Shown piece after piece: positions 22,794-36,200 of a stretch of 64,000 bases of DNA. Made by a program: the position numbers and the translations under genes. Every line of letters begins with the position of its first letter. Position 1 is the first letter of the stretch. Origin of the DNA: Syngnathus acus (lineage: Eukaryota; Chordata; Actinopteri; Syngnathiformes; Syngnathidae); the NCBI RefSeq assembly GCF_901709675.1, contig NC_051093.1, forward strand, positions 9,558,053 through 9,622,052, given 5' to 3'. Under the pieces are notes generated by a model. That model was not told where the DNA came from. It was given only the letters and a program-made list of their open reading frames with translations, and did not search any database.

Positions 22794-24567
22794 GATGTTC
22801 AGGGCAAAAATGGCTTGCCCCCCCCCCCCCCCCCCCCCGTTTTGCATGATTTGTTTACAATTGATGCGGGTCTTTCATAAACACGACAGCGAGTCTGTCG
22901 AAAGGAAACAAACGCCTCCACAATGTCAAACATTCATGCCTTAGGTGACATTTTCCTTCGGAAGTACATCTTACTTTACAAGACAAATGGAAAGGGCTAC
23001 CAAAACAAAACAGTCACACTGCATTTCACAACAATGAAACACAATGATGGCTTTGTCCAAACAAAATCATGTAAATAAATAAATAAATGTCTTTATTCTG
23101 GTAAGGTGCTTGATTCGTATTCCTCACATTAACATTTGCTAATAGCTTTATCTGTATTTGTTTACCATTCATTCCATTTTTTTTTTCTTTGCACTAGCAG
23201 GTGATAGCGATCACAGATTATGACGGATTATTAAATCATCAAAGATAATTGGGAATACAGTACTGACAAATGCATGCATTGTCAAATATTTACATTCAGG
23301 ATTGAGTTTGATGAAATTTCATTTCATTAAACATGATCTGAGTCCTGTGACAGCTTGCTTCCGATATGCCACCACTGTCTCCTATTCATATTTAGATTGT
23401 AATTTGGACGTTGGGCTTTCGGGGCTATTGTGCCTTTCAAAGAAGGTCAAATATAATGTCCACATGTAAAAAGTTGCATTATATCCAAAGATTTGTGAGT
23501 ACAAATGTGTAAACAAATACATTTGACTACTTATTCACACTTGCTATCTTCTGAGTCATAGTAACATTTATTTGGCAAGCTTAAAAAATATTCTTACAGA
23601 TGCATGTTAAGAATGGGTCTTAGGCAAAAGCAAGCTGGCTTTAAAAGCAAATCCCTTCACAAAGTAGCTAAAGCCAGCAGCAACATTGATGTCATTTGCA
23701 GACATTACCATTAGATGTCAGAAAAGAGCTGAAAAAGTGCACTTGTTTTGATTTAGGAACAGGCTGTGAGTCACATGTTCCCTTTTAGTTGCCCTTAAAA
23801 CCGAGACCATAACTCTGCTAGTTAACACATTGCTCCCGTCACACGACATCATAGTTCAGCTCAGATCGGTATTGATTTTCAATTCTAACATCGTCTCTGA
23901 CGAGGTATCGTTTTTTTCCCGCTGCGGTATCGGCTACGTGTAACCTAAGTATGACGATGTGCATTTATGAGCTTTATTTATGACCACTGCATATTGCAAA
24001 ATGGACTACATCTGCAATGGCGCAAGCAGGATGGATTCAATCATAAGGAGGAGTGCAGAGAGAGAGCACCGTTGAAGATAGAAATAATAAGGATTACTGA
24101 TGCATAACATTCACAAGGATCAGCTGGACTTCAGTGTCGTCGTGTCCACCTGAGAGCTGATCCAGTCCCATTTGTGCCCAAGTTGTGTGTCCATGCATGT
24201 GAACACCAAATGGCCGCAGGCATGCTAAGAAGTTTATTTACATCACAGTTATTCCAGGCTGCCTATATAATGCCGTTTATAGCCCCATATAACATAGAGC
24301 TATTTAATAAAGTTTATTTTTGTGTTTGTAGTTTGCAGCGGCTGAAGCCACATATTTACATTGACTACTCAAAACCTCTCAGTGTGAAATGAGAACTGAT
24401 CTTTGTCAAGGCATTTTATAAACTGCATCGTCTTTATTGAGCCTCATTACATCAAATTCCACCATTGGATTCTTTCTCTTTCATGGATTCAGAATGATGT
24501 AAGCGGACCTAGTCAACTCAAAGTACACTTCAGTATTCTCATCCATACTGGACTGCAGCAGGTGAAG
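22794..24567. other. Gene-poor region downstream of the adhesion GPCR
   Basis: Likely starts with the GPCR 3' UTR. AATAAA-rich sequence (AAATAAATAAATAAATGT) near 23073-23090 could serve polyadenylation. A poly-C run lies at 22818-22838. No coding sequence recognised. Confidence 0.5.
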
Positions 24568-24575
24568 CACTAGAG

Positions 24576-24700
24576 CAGGGGTCTCAAAGTCCAGTCCTGA
24601 TCAATGTCAATGATCAGGCTCCTGCAGAACGTGAGGATGAACTGATCATTTGAATCAGGTGTGTTTAACGAGGGAAACTTGGAAAACATGTAGGAATGCG

Positions 24701-24735
<35 letters not shown>

Positions 24736-24758
24736 AGGACTGGACTTTGAGACCCCTG
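24576..24758. mobile_element. hAT-type MITE, complete, with 8-bp target-site duplication
   Basis: A 183-bp non-autonomous element with perfect 22-bp terminal inverted repeats: left end CAGGGGTCTCAAAGTCCAGT at 24576, right end its exact reverse complement finishing at 24758. It is flanked on both sides by the 8-bp direct repeat CACTAGAG (24568-24575 and 24759-24766). CAGGG-like termini and an 8-bp duplication are diagnostic of the hAT superfamily. The interior is short, contains a poly-C run of more than 30 bases and no open frame for a transposase. Confidence 0.93.
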
Positions 24759-24766
24759 CACTAGAG

Positions 24767-27260
24767 TGACTTGAGTATTGTCCAGACACATTTTGAAAAG
24801 TCTCCACATAGTAAGCTTTGCATACAAATTCTTTGACATGAATTGTAAGCTGGGAAGGAGATATAAGCAGAGTGTGGGTATATTCGCCCATCTCAATCTC
24901 TTTGCTTCTCTTCGCAATACTACACTCGGTAACCATGGGAACACACTCGCAGCACAAGAGTCGTGAGACCACTCTGCTCAAATGCGGTAAACAATCCTGC
25001 CGTCACAAGTCAACATGCCTCCAGCTGAGTTTGCCAATTTACGTTTCCATAACGAAGGTGCACGGGGAGGAAGTAATAGGGCGCTGTCAACTTTGCATGA
25101 GGTTTTATTGACTTAAATGGCATTAACAGGCACTGGTCATTTGTTTTCAATATATATTAGAAATTAACTTCCTGGGAAAATGTCTGACTATTTTTCATCT
25201 ATGTATTAAAGATAAAATGAAAAAAGGGAAAAAGGAATCTACAGTACGTGCCCTCATTAAGGCATTGGCAAAGTTAGGATTCTTTTCTTTGGACGGGCTA
25301 AAGATATCTCAGGGTGTCCTGCCACAAAACTTTTTATTTTCATCACTACAAACCCCCACATTTTTTATGAATACGCTGATGAAAATTCACTATAAGTTAC
25401 ATCAGGGGATGAGAAAAAATGTCCAAGCATATTTTTAGGTGGGGGCAGTGCCCCGGCTGCCCCCCTCTAGCTCTGCCAGTGTTTAAAATGTTCTATGTAG
25501 CCTAAAGAAATTGTCATCACAGTGCCTCGGGCAAGGATTTGCAACTTGCAAATCTGGCATCTTATAGGTCAGTGTCGACAATGTATGAATGAAAAGGTGA
25601 AAGGTCACCTGTACCATAGACATACACTGTGATTTGTCTTAGTCAAGTGCGGTTCTCTTTACTGAAGCTTCAGAGAAAAACAAACTCAGCAGGACAATAT
25701 CTGAGCTGTAGTTAATTGGTTGCCCCGATGCATCAGTGTACCTTTTCACACAGATGAATTATTTATAAGTAGACAGCTGAATGAACAAGATATAACACAA
25801 GAAAACATCTATTTATATTATTTCGACAACTTTGTATTGAATTTGACATTTTGCAGTTGCCTTAACGACACTCATTTATCTTTTCTCTAACAACAGGGCT
25901 ATTTTTTCTTTTATACTCACAAAGAGTTGAGTGCTGCGATCATCAAAAATAATGCCAGAAGAACATATGTGCGAGAAAATGGAGGATGACTAAAGAGAAA
26001 CATTACCGCTTGACTCATCTGAGCTTCCAATTCTATTTTTTCCCATTTTGTGAGAGTCTTCCCAGACTAAAATGACGCACTTACAGTCGTGCAGCAAATG
26101 CAGCTGGCATTATTAGAGCATGATTTTTTATTTTTGCAAGAAGTTACAAGCGCTTTGTTTAAGCAGTTTGGCCGGTGTATACGTCTCTTATGTTTTTAGC
26201 AATACGTGGTGGTAATAAATTACCTTTGAGGCGAGAAATAAAATCACAGCTATTATGTCACTGCTCTAAGAGACGCACAAAGACGCCCATTGTGTGCGAA
26301 ACCATTTAGTAACTCATCACACATGACCACACATCCTCCCAGTAGCAGCAAAAGATAACAGCTTTGTCGAGCGTCATGCCGAGACGAGCCATTGTGCTAT
26401 TGCTTAACACTTGAAGCACTGATAATGAGAAAATATTAATGAGAGTTTCAGTACCGCGTCAGTCTCTGGAGCAAATAGTCTTCCTGCGGAAGAGAGAGAG
26501 GAAAAAAAAAAGACGGAGATGGAGTGAGGGTGAGTTAATGAGCTGTGCACGCTGGGCTTTGCGCGTGCACACTTGCCGCTGCGAGCGAGCGAGCGAGCGA
26601 GCGAGAATGGAGTGAGTGAGAAATGAGGACGAGGGAGTGTTAATTGAGTATGATCACACTTTTCCTTTTCATCAGTATGGGAAGTGACTATCTTGCTGTA
26701 TATGATTTGAAATGGATTTTTTTGACAGTGCGCCGTGGCACATTAGTGGCCCGTGACAAATTACCAGGTGGTGCATCGAAGTTTGCTTAAAAAGGAGGTT
26801 GCAATTGAAAATAAACCACTTTGCTCAATCAGTCATTGACCGGCAGTCAGTCTCATGAAATGTTCCTTCGCTCGATGACAGAGACAAATTACCACCTGTT
26901 GCCATTCGTACAGCAAAAGATTTTTAGCAATTAAAATGAAGTAGATTAGAATGATCATAAAAAAAAAGGAAGGGCCCGATCTGGCCCCCGAGCCTTTTGT
27001 TTGACACCTGTGGTGTTGAACGTCATTGCATCATCCAAAGAGGTTTATTTAGATTAGCCCAATTAGCGACACAGCTCTCTCTGTATGATGCCGTGCAAAT
27101 GATTATTTGAAACCTTTTCAACTGTTTCAGGAATGAAGCGTTAATATCTATTTAAAGGCAGATTGCCAATTGTGCACCTAACAAATAGAGATGTTCATAT
27201 CTAAGAAGGACATTTTGCTTTTTGTATGGGAGGGAGACGGACATCCAGTGCGATTCAACG
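24767..27260. other. Gene-poor region, no gene seen
   Basis: AT-rich non-coding sequence with a repeat-like block at 25,290-25,490 (GC-rich end related to the USP-intron repeat), a GCGA run at about 26582-26605, and scattered homopolymers. No frame resembles a known protein. Confidence 0.5.
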
Positions 27261-27423
<163 letters not shown>

Positions 27424-27473
27424 AATCATCCTCTATACCAGCATTGCTGCTGCCGCTGCTGCTGCTGCTGAGC

Positions 27474-30308
27474 CTGCGACGTTACGGCGGATGAGAAAAA
27501 GCGAATAATGTCCCCTCTTTTTTTCAGCTTCAGTCAAATGGACGCATAGTTCGGAGCGGAAACAAGTAAAGGTACTGTCCTCAAGTCTATTCCATATTAG
27601 CACCCTGTGCCTTTTTGAAATGATGTAAAGCCTGGCAATGCTGATTCTTGTGAGAAGGATCATGCACCTGCACTTGAGACTTCTTCTCTCTCGGCTGGCT
27701 TGAGCATTTGCTTGTTTTTCAACCTGATTTGGGGTTCAGCGTCTAACATCGGAAGTGTGTCGGTGACTGAGCCATGTGGGATTGTTCTTTCTTCTTCTTC
27801 TCTGTAGTTGTTGCTGTGCAGCACAAGCCCATTTCAGCTTGGTTCAAGCGAGCATTGATTTAAAGTGAGGAAAGGAATGAGTCTGGCAAGGGGGTGCGGT
27901 GCGATGCGGTGGGGTGGGGTGGAGTGGGCTAGGGGTGAGGGGGCGGGTGGGGGTCTTATGAAGTGGGGGAGTGGCTGCAGCGAAAGAAAGATTGGACGGG
28001 CTGCGCCATGGACAGATGTGCAAGAGGGATTTAGAGTCGTGGGAGGAATCACGCAGGGGATAAAACTGGCTGTGAGTGAGGATGCGTGTGAGTGTGTGTG
28101 TGTTTGAGGGTGAAAAAGCTCAAGAGTGGTGATGACTTGTGTGCACACACACGCACGCTGCCACACAGACGCACGGACACGCAGAGTTCACCTGCAATGA
28201 GGGCTTGGGTGTCAGCCGCTTTGAGCACTCCTGCGTCTGTTTGTAACCGTGTGCATGTCAGCCAGGGAAGGACGAGAAATTCCCGCCCGTGGCAGCAACA
28301 GTGTCGGTCGGGAGCACGCAGATACCGCCCACACGTTTTACACAGGCAAGCAAGAAAATCTCAGGTCCAACAATAGCTGAGAGTTAAACGAGCTTCTCGG
28401 TAGCTTTGTAATTGTTGTCGTTGCATCCACTGTGTGAATGAAGCGCAGCGAGTCACTTCAGGACCATGGATAGCGAGCGCACAGTGCTGAGCCAGCACGT
28501 TGGTGCCCCCCCCCCCTCCCTCCTTCTTGTTGGGGAGATTGCATGCTTGATTATGCACATGCATGCTTGATCGGATTAGAGCAAACACATTCTGATCACA
28601 TTAGTCATTTGGGGGTTGGGGAGCGACAGAATAGTATGTATTTATAGTTCAACATGCTGCACAGCAACCAAGGTAGATGGACTTTCGATTAAGTACACTG
28701 ACACAGTCTGCTGAGATTTGATGCAAGCATTGGAGCCGGAATTCGGCCCTCTAGTTTGATGGTAGGAGAAAGTCAAAGCTAGTAAAGAAAATACGTTTTA
28801 ATTAAAAAAAGAAATAAAAAGCAGATGATGCGGCTTAATGGAATTATTTAAAAAAAAAAAAAACAACCCATGACAGAATTGAACAAAAATAACAAGTTAT
28901 AAAAGGAAGATTCAGTTGACTATGTCCAATAAAATATGTCAACATTGCATTTGCCCTGATCAGTAATCAATCATTTGTACACGGTCCTTAGAATACACAA
29001 TTCCCTGCCTGTCACTCGGTATGGACTCTCATAGAGAGTTGTAAATTTGCTTTCACTGCAGTCAATAGTGTGATCCCCCTCCTGAGACCTTTGCGATCAA
29101 TCACTGGCCACGCCCACTTTGGTTAAGGACCTACTACGTGAGTGCAGCTGCCCTGTCCCCACATCAGTCCTCCGAGTTACTTCATTCCCGCAATGCCCCC
29201 CCCCCCCCCCCCCCACACACAAAAACTGCATGTATTTGTCAGATCGTATTTGTCTCCTTTCCGATACGGAGGAATGATGAAGAGTTCCCGATCAATTGCA
29301 ATCACAGATCAGTGGCGTACTCGGTGGGGGAGGAAGGAGAGGAAATCAGTAAGAGAGGCAGGCCCGGGAGACCTGAATAATGACCACCTACCTTGGAAAG
29401 CCACAGCCTTGTTTCTCTCTAATCTCCAGTTCATCACAATTGTATTGAACTATGTTAGTCATAATTCAAGGAATCCATGCTCCTGAGAGTTGATGGATAT
29501 TGTGCGGCAGAAAAATAAACACACAAAGTGAGAGCGGAATCAAAGACCATGCAAGCCTGCTGTTTGCTGAGCTACATATAAATAAGGAAATGGTTTTTTT
29601 CCATAGGCTGGTGTCAGATGGCTGGAAGCAGTAATCACAACGTCCGTGCGTTAAAGCTAAGATGCATTGCGTTTCTTTGTTTGCTTCGAAGATTTGTGCA
29701 AAAAAACCCAAAAGAGACTACATTGATGACGAAATGGAAGTGTGGCTGACAGTGCAAATTAAAGAACACAAAGAGAGGACAGTGATTTCACAATGTAGCA
29801 GAGCAGTTTTAAGTTGCAATAAAAGTGTTCACCACTAGATGGCAGACATTGCTTAAGAGGCCATCCAAGAGACGTCACATTCCGACCTAAATCATTACTA
29901 CAGTACCAATATGGTATGTTCTTTTCCCACCAGAACCATTGACATTTCATTTGAAGTGCGTGAAGAGTTCCTAAATATGTGTCCTTCCAAATTAGATCTG
30001 TAATTCCATTGAAGAGTGTTCCAATGGCTTCATTTGACAATGGACGGATTGCTGGCTTCACTTGATTGCAGTGAAGAAGGGTTAACAGCCAGAGTCATTA
30101 GTGCTGTTAAAGCTTGCCGACCTCAACACTCAGAAGAGGCCAAGACACTTTGGGCTTTGGTGACCCAATTATTCACGCAGACGTCTCAGGTCAATTAAAT
30201 TATGGAGCAAATTTGGCGGGTGCAAGACAAAACGTGATTAGGCAGGTAAAAAAAAAAGCCTTACAACTATCTGCTGGAACACACTATTGTCTTACTTCCT
30301 ATTGGAGA
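27474..30308. other. Gene-poor region, no gene seen
   Basis: Mixed non-coding sequence with GT-rich (28,080-28,110) and poly-C (28,507-28,516; 29,196-29,214) tracts. A G-rich segment at 27,880-27,970 has low-complexity frames. Nothing recognisable as a gene. Confidence 0.5.
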
Positions 30309-30620
30309 AAAAAATCATACAGTGGCATACAAAGTCTACACACCCCTTTTTGAAATGCCATGTTTTATGATTTCCTGTGCAAATAGAAAGATTTTTTGTT
30401 AATCTGTTCAAAATGGGATGTAAAAATAAAGTGGTTGCATAAGTGTGCACACCCTTGACTGTAGCTGTGCTGAGAATTAGCCAAGTCATGGTCAATGGAA
30501 GTCTAATTGTCCCCAAATAAATTTTCAGCAGTTCAAGTAGGTTTTTCTTGGCATTGCTTTGAAAAGAAATCCCAGAATGCATTGTGTTTAACCACAGAGT
30601 TTTCAGTGCACATTTTTCAG
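30309..30620 (+). mobile_element. Tc1/mariner-like DNA transposon remnant
   Basis: Contains ACAAAGTCTACACACCCCTT, then AATAAAGTGGTTGCATAAGT followed by GTGCACACCC, then a CCAAATAAATTTTCAGC block and AGTAGGTTTTTCTTGGCAT. I recognise this order of blocks, from memory, as the terminal non-coding part of a widespread fish Tc1/mariner-type element. No transposase frame remains. A fragment with the same hallmark (TTGCATAAATATGCACACCC) lies near 5,370 in cacna1a intron 1. Confidence 0.6.
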
Positions 30621-33600
30621 AACTAGAATAACAAAATCCTATCAGCATGACCTAGCGCAGTTCATCAATTACTACATGACAATGCTGTCTTCCTCCCACA
30701 TTGCAAAACCATTCATGTTTGCTTCATTGAAGACTCTCAATTATCCATACACAGATGCGCACGGTTATTTGCATACGACATGTGCCCTGCTATTGGCTAG
30801 CAGCCAGACTAGAGTGGAAAGTCAGATGCAACTAGGTCTCAGTCCACCCAACGAGGCTCCATGTGCATTATATAATTTGGTGTTACACCATCTTTACAGT
30901 TCTTCTTCAACAGGGTCACTCGGCCCACCTCCGCCAAGGCACCGTAACGATTTCTGCATCCAGCAGAAGGGATTATGCAAAGATCCTAAGAACGCTAACC
31001 CTTGGGAGACATTCTCACACTAACTCACACCTCCACATGTCATCCTCAGCCGTAGCGCGCCGCGTTCACTTTCAGCCTACCAGCTGTTGCAGCGCAATCA
31101 ATACGGCCATCATGTTTCACAACTCGGAGTCGCTCCCTCAATGCCAGGAGCTTGCGGGGAGATCCCCTTCAGGGAAGAGACGGCGAGTCGTGGCTGACAA
31201 TGATTCGCTGATGAGCTTTTCCAAGAGAAGACAGCAACAACTTGTCACGGGAGGACGGCGTGCTAGTTTATTTGCTTGGCTGCAGGGATGAGCGAAAAGC
31301 CATCATGGAGCCTGGCAAACTCTCTTTGTCAATGTGCTTATTTGCCGCCATGGTTGCAGAGATGCCGGCTGGCCGGCAGCGGTAATGCGGACTGAAATAC
31401 CAGCAGTTGGCTCCGATTTGAAAGATTGCAAATTAAATTCTCAGTTCCCCTGTGGTTCTCTTGAAATATCATCCAGCAAAAGGTGACTGTCGTTAACATT
31501 TCTCCCGTGGCAACATATGGTGGCATTATTACGTGGATGGGGGAATTAAGCGGCACAGTAAAGACTGTTTGAGGTGAACGCAGAGAATTTAGCGTGACCT
31601 AACCGGGGCCAGCAGATGTTTCAGACCTAGCAATGCAGTGCATTCTTACGGAATCACACCATTTATTAGCATATCAGGCTCAAATTGCTTTGGAAAACCA
31701 GGAAGGAAAAATCGGACAGTTTATTTCTATAAACCAGTGCAAATAAAAAAAAAAAACCAGCATGCTTGGGTTGAGCGAGCTCCAGAGGCTCAACAGATGC
31801 TCTGTAAATCCAGTCTGAGAGCTCCGACTTAATGGGCGGTCAATTGGCTTCATTTATACCGGCTGCTGGCATAGACATTCACTTCATAAAAAAAAGCTTG
31901 ATACTGTTACGTGTGGGAAAACCCTCCCAGCAATATTTCACATCATGACACCTGATTCCCTCCCTTTCTTGCATGTTGATAGTAGCAACACAGCAGTTGG
32001 ATGTGCTAGCCTCGTGACAAAGTGCTGAGTCATGACCCCATGTTGGATGGCGACAAGCTGCTATCGGAGCAGGGGGGGTGGGGGGCTTGCTTATCTGTGT
32101 CTGCTTGATGGAAGGTGTTGCTTCTTTGGCGACTCGCAGAAGCAATGTGGACGTGGGTGATAGAGTCTGGGAATGTGTGTGTGTGTGTGTCGGTATGCGG
32201 GCGCCTACACTATCTTTTGTACTTTGGTTCTGACTTAACCAGCCGGCGTGAAGCGGCACTTTAGAGCGCCTCGTTGTCATGGCGAGAAAAAGCTCCGCTG
32301 GGGCCAATTAAAGATAAGAAAGTCGATGTCGTAGTGTCCATTTTTCACGACTGTAAAGGTATTTGATTGACAGTTGAGAGATGAGTGGGCGTTGTTACGG
32401 CACATTTTGCAGACTGCGTTTGAGAGAGCGGCTTCATTTGTCTTGATTTTGAAGCCTCATTTGACATAGTGTTTTGAATTATTCAAATTGAGCAGAGCTC
32501 TTAACAACACTCTTCACTGAGGGGTGTCAAATTTAGACATTAGAATCTTTCACAGCAAAACAATCTTGAAGAACAAATTGTGTCCAATGGACATTTTGCC
32601 CAGCTGGTTCGCAAAATCAAGCCAAGTTGAGTTTCATTCAAAAAAAAAAAAAAAGGGTTGGTATTTTTGTTTTCATTGCAGCCTGTCATAATTTTGTTGT
32701 GTTTTGACAAATTATTTAGTTGTGTAAATGCTGTTAATTGTAAAAAAACCAAACAGATTGTATTTAACCTGAGCCAAGTCAGTATTTCTGCCCTAACCAC
32801 TTTAAAATGATGGCACACTCCATCTTTTTTTTCATGGCAATTCATAACCTCCATTTGTCTAAGTGCTATTTCATTTTCAGATTATCATTTTTTTTGGGGT
32901 GGAAAATATTGAATAAAACTTCTTTTACAATCTTCACTATCTCTCTTGTGTCAGTTACATTACGGTCTCGAGCTCCGATAAAACTTTTTATATATCGGTA
33001 ATCGTATATTGAGTCTGCGAGAGTCGTAACGTATTAACGTCATACTTGTGTTTTCAAATTCAACGCTGGCTTTGTTCTCTTGCCATATACAGTATGTGTG
33101 TGAACTCTACTGTCAGGACCATCTGCCACCATCTCTCCTTTGTGCCAGCTGCCTGAAAAAGCTGACCCCCCCCCCCCCCCCCCCACACACACACCACCAC
33201 CAACCCCAATTACCAGATAAATTTTTCAACGCGTGGAAATGTGAGTGTGAATAAGTGCGAAGGAGTGAACATGCAGCAAAGCGAGGGGGCGTTGCGCATT
33301 CAGCCAGCTCTGTAATTGTAAAACTGTGATGAGGATGAAAGGGCAAACACACACACAAGAAGGAAATACTATATGGAAAGACTTCATTCCCTGCAATGCT
33401 ACACACTGTTTGTATTTTGCCACACACACACATGCATGCACGCACACACACGCTGGTACTGAGTGGATTTTGGAATAAAGCCTTGTTTTTTGTCTACTGG
33501 CCTAGATTCATATGGCATCTGTGCTGCACAATCATTTCCCTCTCCGTTGTTAACATTCTGCACTTTCACTCATTTGTGGATCGCAATGAGCGAAACATCA

Positions 33601-36200
33601 CGCGTGCACTCGCTCAAACACAGAAACACACTTGTCATGTCCACTCATTCTCCATGTCCGTTCCCTCTCCATATCCATCGCTAAAATCAGGTTATAAATA
33701 TTTTAGCTACGCATCTGCACTTAAACACATATTCTGTATATGTGTGTGTGTTTGTCTTGGCACAGTTTAGTGAGGATGTGTCCTGCTGAAGCATCTGTTT
33801 GCATTTTAATGTGAGACACAGCCTTCAGAAATTGAATGGCTGCCTTGAAAAAAAGATGAGCAGACTCATCTTGAGTTTCAGTTTATTGTGAAGGAAGAAT
33901 GAAAGCCTTAGCACAATAAATTGCACTGGACTTGGAAGTTGAAATTGTGAAACGTGTCCAATATTGATAGAAAATATTGTGAAAAGGATTTTGTTCCAGT
34001 GGGATAATGGAATGATCCAAGTTTGAATCGAAAAAGATGCTATTTTTAATTGTAATTGTCTTTTATGATACATTCACACGTAATACTTGCTTTCATAACA
34101 GCGGTCTCCCAAGTGGTTTCTTGGAAACCCTTGTTCAGTTCGGAGAAATTGTTTGCTCATCCTTTTTGTCCGTCTGTCCTCACGAGTGCATATCTGCTTT
34201 GCCGTGGTTCCAAGGTGAATGCGATCCGTCACTTGAAGCTAACCCAACCAGAGGGGACACTTAATAGAGAGAAGCAAGGCTCGTCCACCACTGAAATGCA
34301 TTGTGGGGCCTGAGCGCATCATATGATTGCAAACTGAATTGCCATATTGAGAGTGGACAGACGGGTTCCTCGGAGGGAAAAATGTACTCATTACAAACGT
34401 CAACTGACATTTGATCAAGTCACGTCACCTCTCATGTGCTGCAGCCCACTGCCTTGCATCTCAATGAAGATTAAATGGATACTATTGACGATGTAAGATG
34501 TTTTTTTTTTAACTAGTATTAAGTGTGTTAACATGATGCCAGGGGGAATATTTTGTGTTGTGGTCTCTTTTAGTGAATGATTATTTTTCCCCCCTGCAGT
34601 TTGTAAGTGGGCGGGGCCTCCTGCAAGGCAGATGGAGGAGGCTACTTGTCAGAAACAGGAAATGATGCCTGCTGATTTCTTGAGTGTCATTGATTGCAGC
34701 TCATATTATTTAGTCATATTTCATTTTGGTACAGTTCCTCTTCTCACAAAAAAAGAAAAGGACCATATCTACATCCAAAAACTATTTCCACTGGTGGACA
34801 CTTGGATCTCACAGGTAAATAATTGGCAAATTGTTTGTTAAGGCACGTGTTGAAAATGTGGTGGCCATTTTTTTCCAGCTGTTTTTGTGATGTAAAAAAA
34901 AAAGGTAAAACAAGCTAATTGAGGCCCGAGGGAACATTGAGGCATGGAGAGGACTAGAGCATGATTGCGTGTTTGCATATTTTTATGAGAACTACTGCTG
35001 GCCTCTGCTTGTGTCCTCATTATGAAGCAGGTATTTCCCTGCATGCATTGCAAACAGCATGCGGCCGAGTTTGTTGTTTATATGATGCTCGCTGTGAGCT
35101 TCCCTTGTAGGTCAGACTGGTGATTCATCAGATTAATTTGAGAAGAAACTCACACATGAATGCACAAAAGCAAGCGAGCACACTCCGGTGCTGTTGCCGA
35201 TGTCTTTTCTGTCCGATTCACCTGCTTGCCCGGAGGTGGCCGTAGATGTGGATTTGTTCAATCGTTTGTGGGCAAGAGAGAAATGAAAGTTGATACATGA
35301 AATAGAAAATACAAGCTAGCTGGAAGATGTGTACTTTTTTTTCTTCCTTTTCTGTATGCCACTTAAGAATGATAAAAGGCAAATGAAGACAGTCCCTGTG
35401 CTGCTATGAAAGGTTTCCGATTGTAAATGAGAACAACTGCAATGTCACAGAGTGGCGGTGTGTCCATTTTGAATGCCACGCTGTATTTGAATGTTTTTTT
35501 CCCCAATTATTTATATCACTTATCTCTGGTTATGAGCCTCGCCGGCACACGCTTTGCCCAGCGGTACTAAGCATGCGTGCGCCTGGTTGCACGCAGATAG
35601 AAAGACAGATGGGAAGGTGATTGAGATGGATGCCATTCATTAGAAGCTCATTTCAGTCTCCCGCGCTTTCTAATGGTTCCGGTCAGACAGGAAGTTGACC
35701 AATCCCGGCCGCCTCTGAGGCCCACAATTCTCACTCGGCGCAATAATGACTTCTTCAGACTGGCTTCTTCAGCCTTAAGCGTTGTTATCTAACGAATACA
35801 TGTAGCAGATGAGGGCCCCCTCCCCTCTCAGCTCAATGGGCACACCTGCCAAGAGCTCACCTGCTTGCTTGCTTGCTTGCTTCACACTCAAAGATGCGCC
35901 TTCTTTGTCACTTCAAGTTCTTTTCCCCCCACAGGGTGTTTTTAACATTATCAAGGATGTTTGGTGGTTTGGCTTTCCATGAGTGACTTGTTGAGCAATT
36001 GGAATAAACGACTTTTGTTGCAAGAGTACCTTCACAAAAGTGCAGGATTACTTTGCGATACAACTGAGCTGCTTTGTGAGGTTTTTGAGTTACGAGCTAT
36101 CATTTGGAAATTTTTCACGTCAGCTTATTTCACGACAAAAAGCAATTTGGCATAGTGGGAAAAAAATCTTCTTGTAAAAAACTTCAAGCTGTTTAATGCC
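30621..36200. other. Gene-poor region, no gene seen
   Basis: Non-coding sequence with GT microsatellites (32,174-32,190; 33,736-33,752), poly-C (33,166-33,184), and GCTT repeats (35,865-35,881). No frame matches a family I know; the longest frames are compositionally non-coding. Confidence 0.5.
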
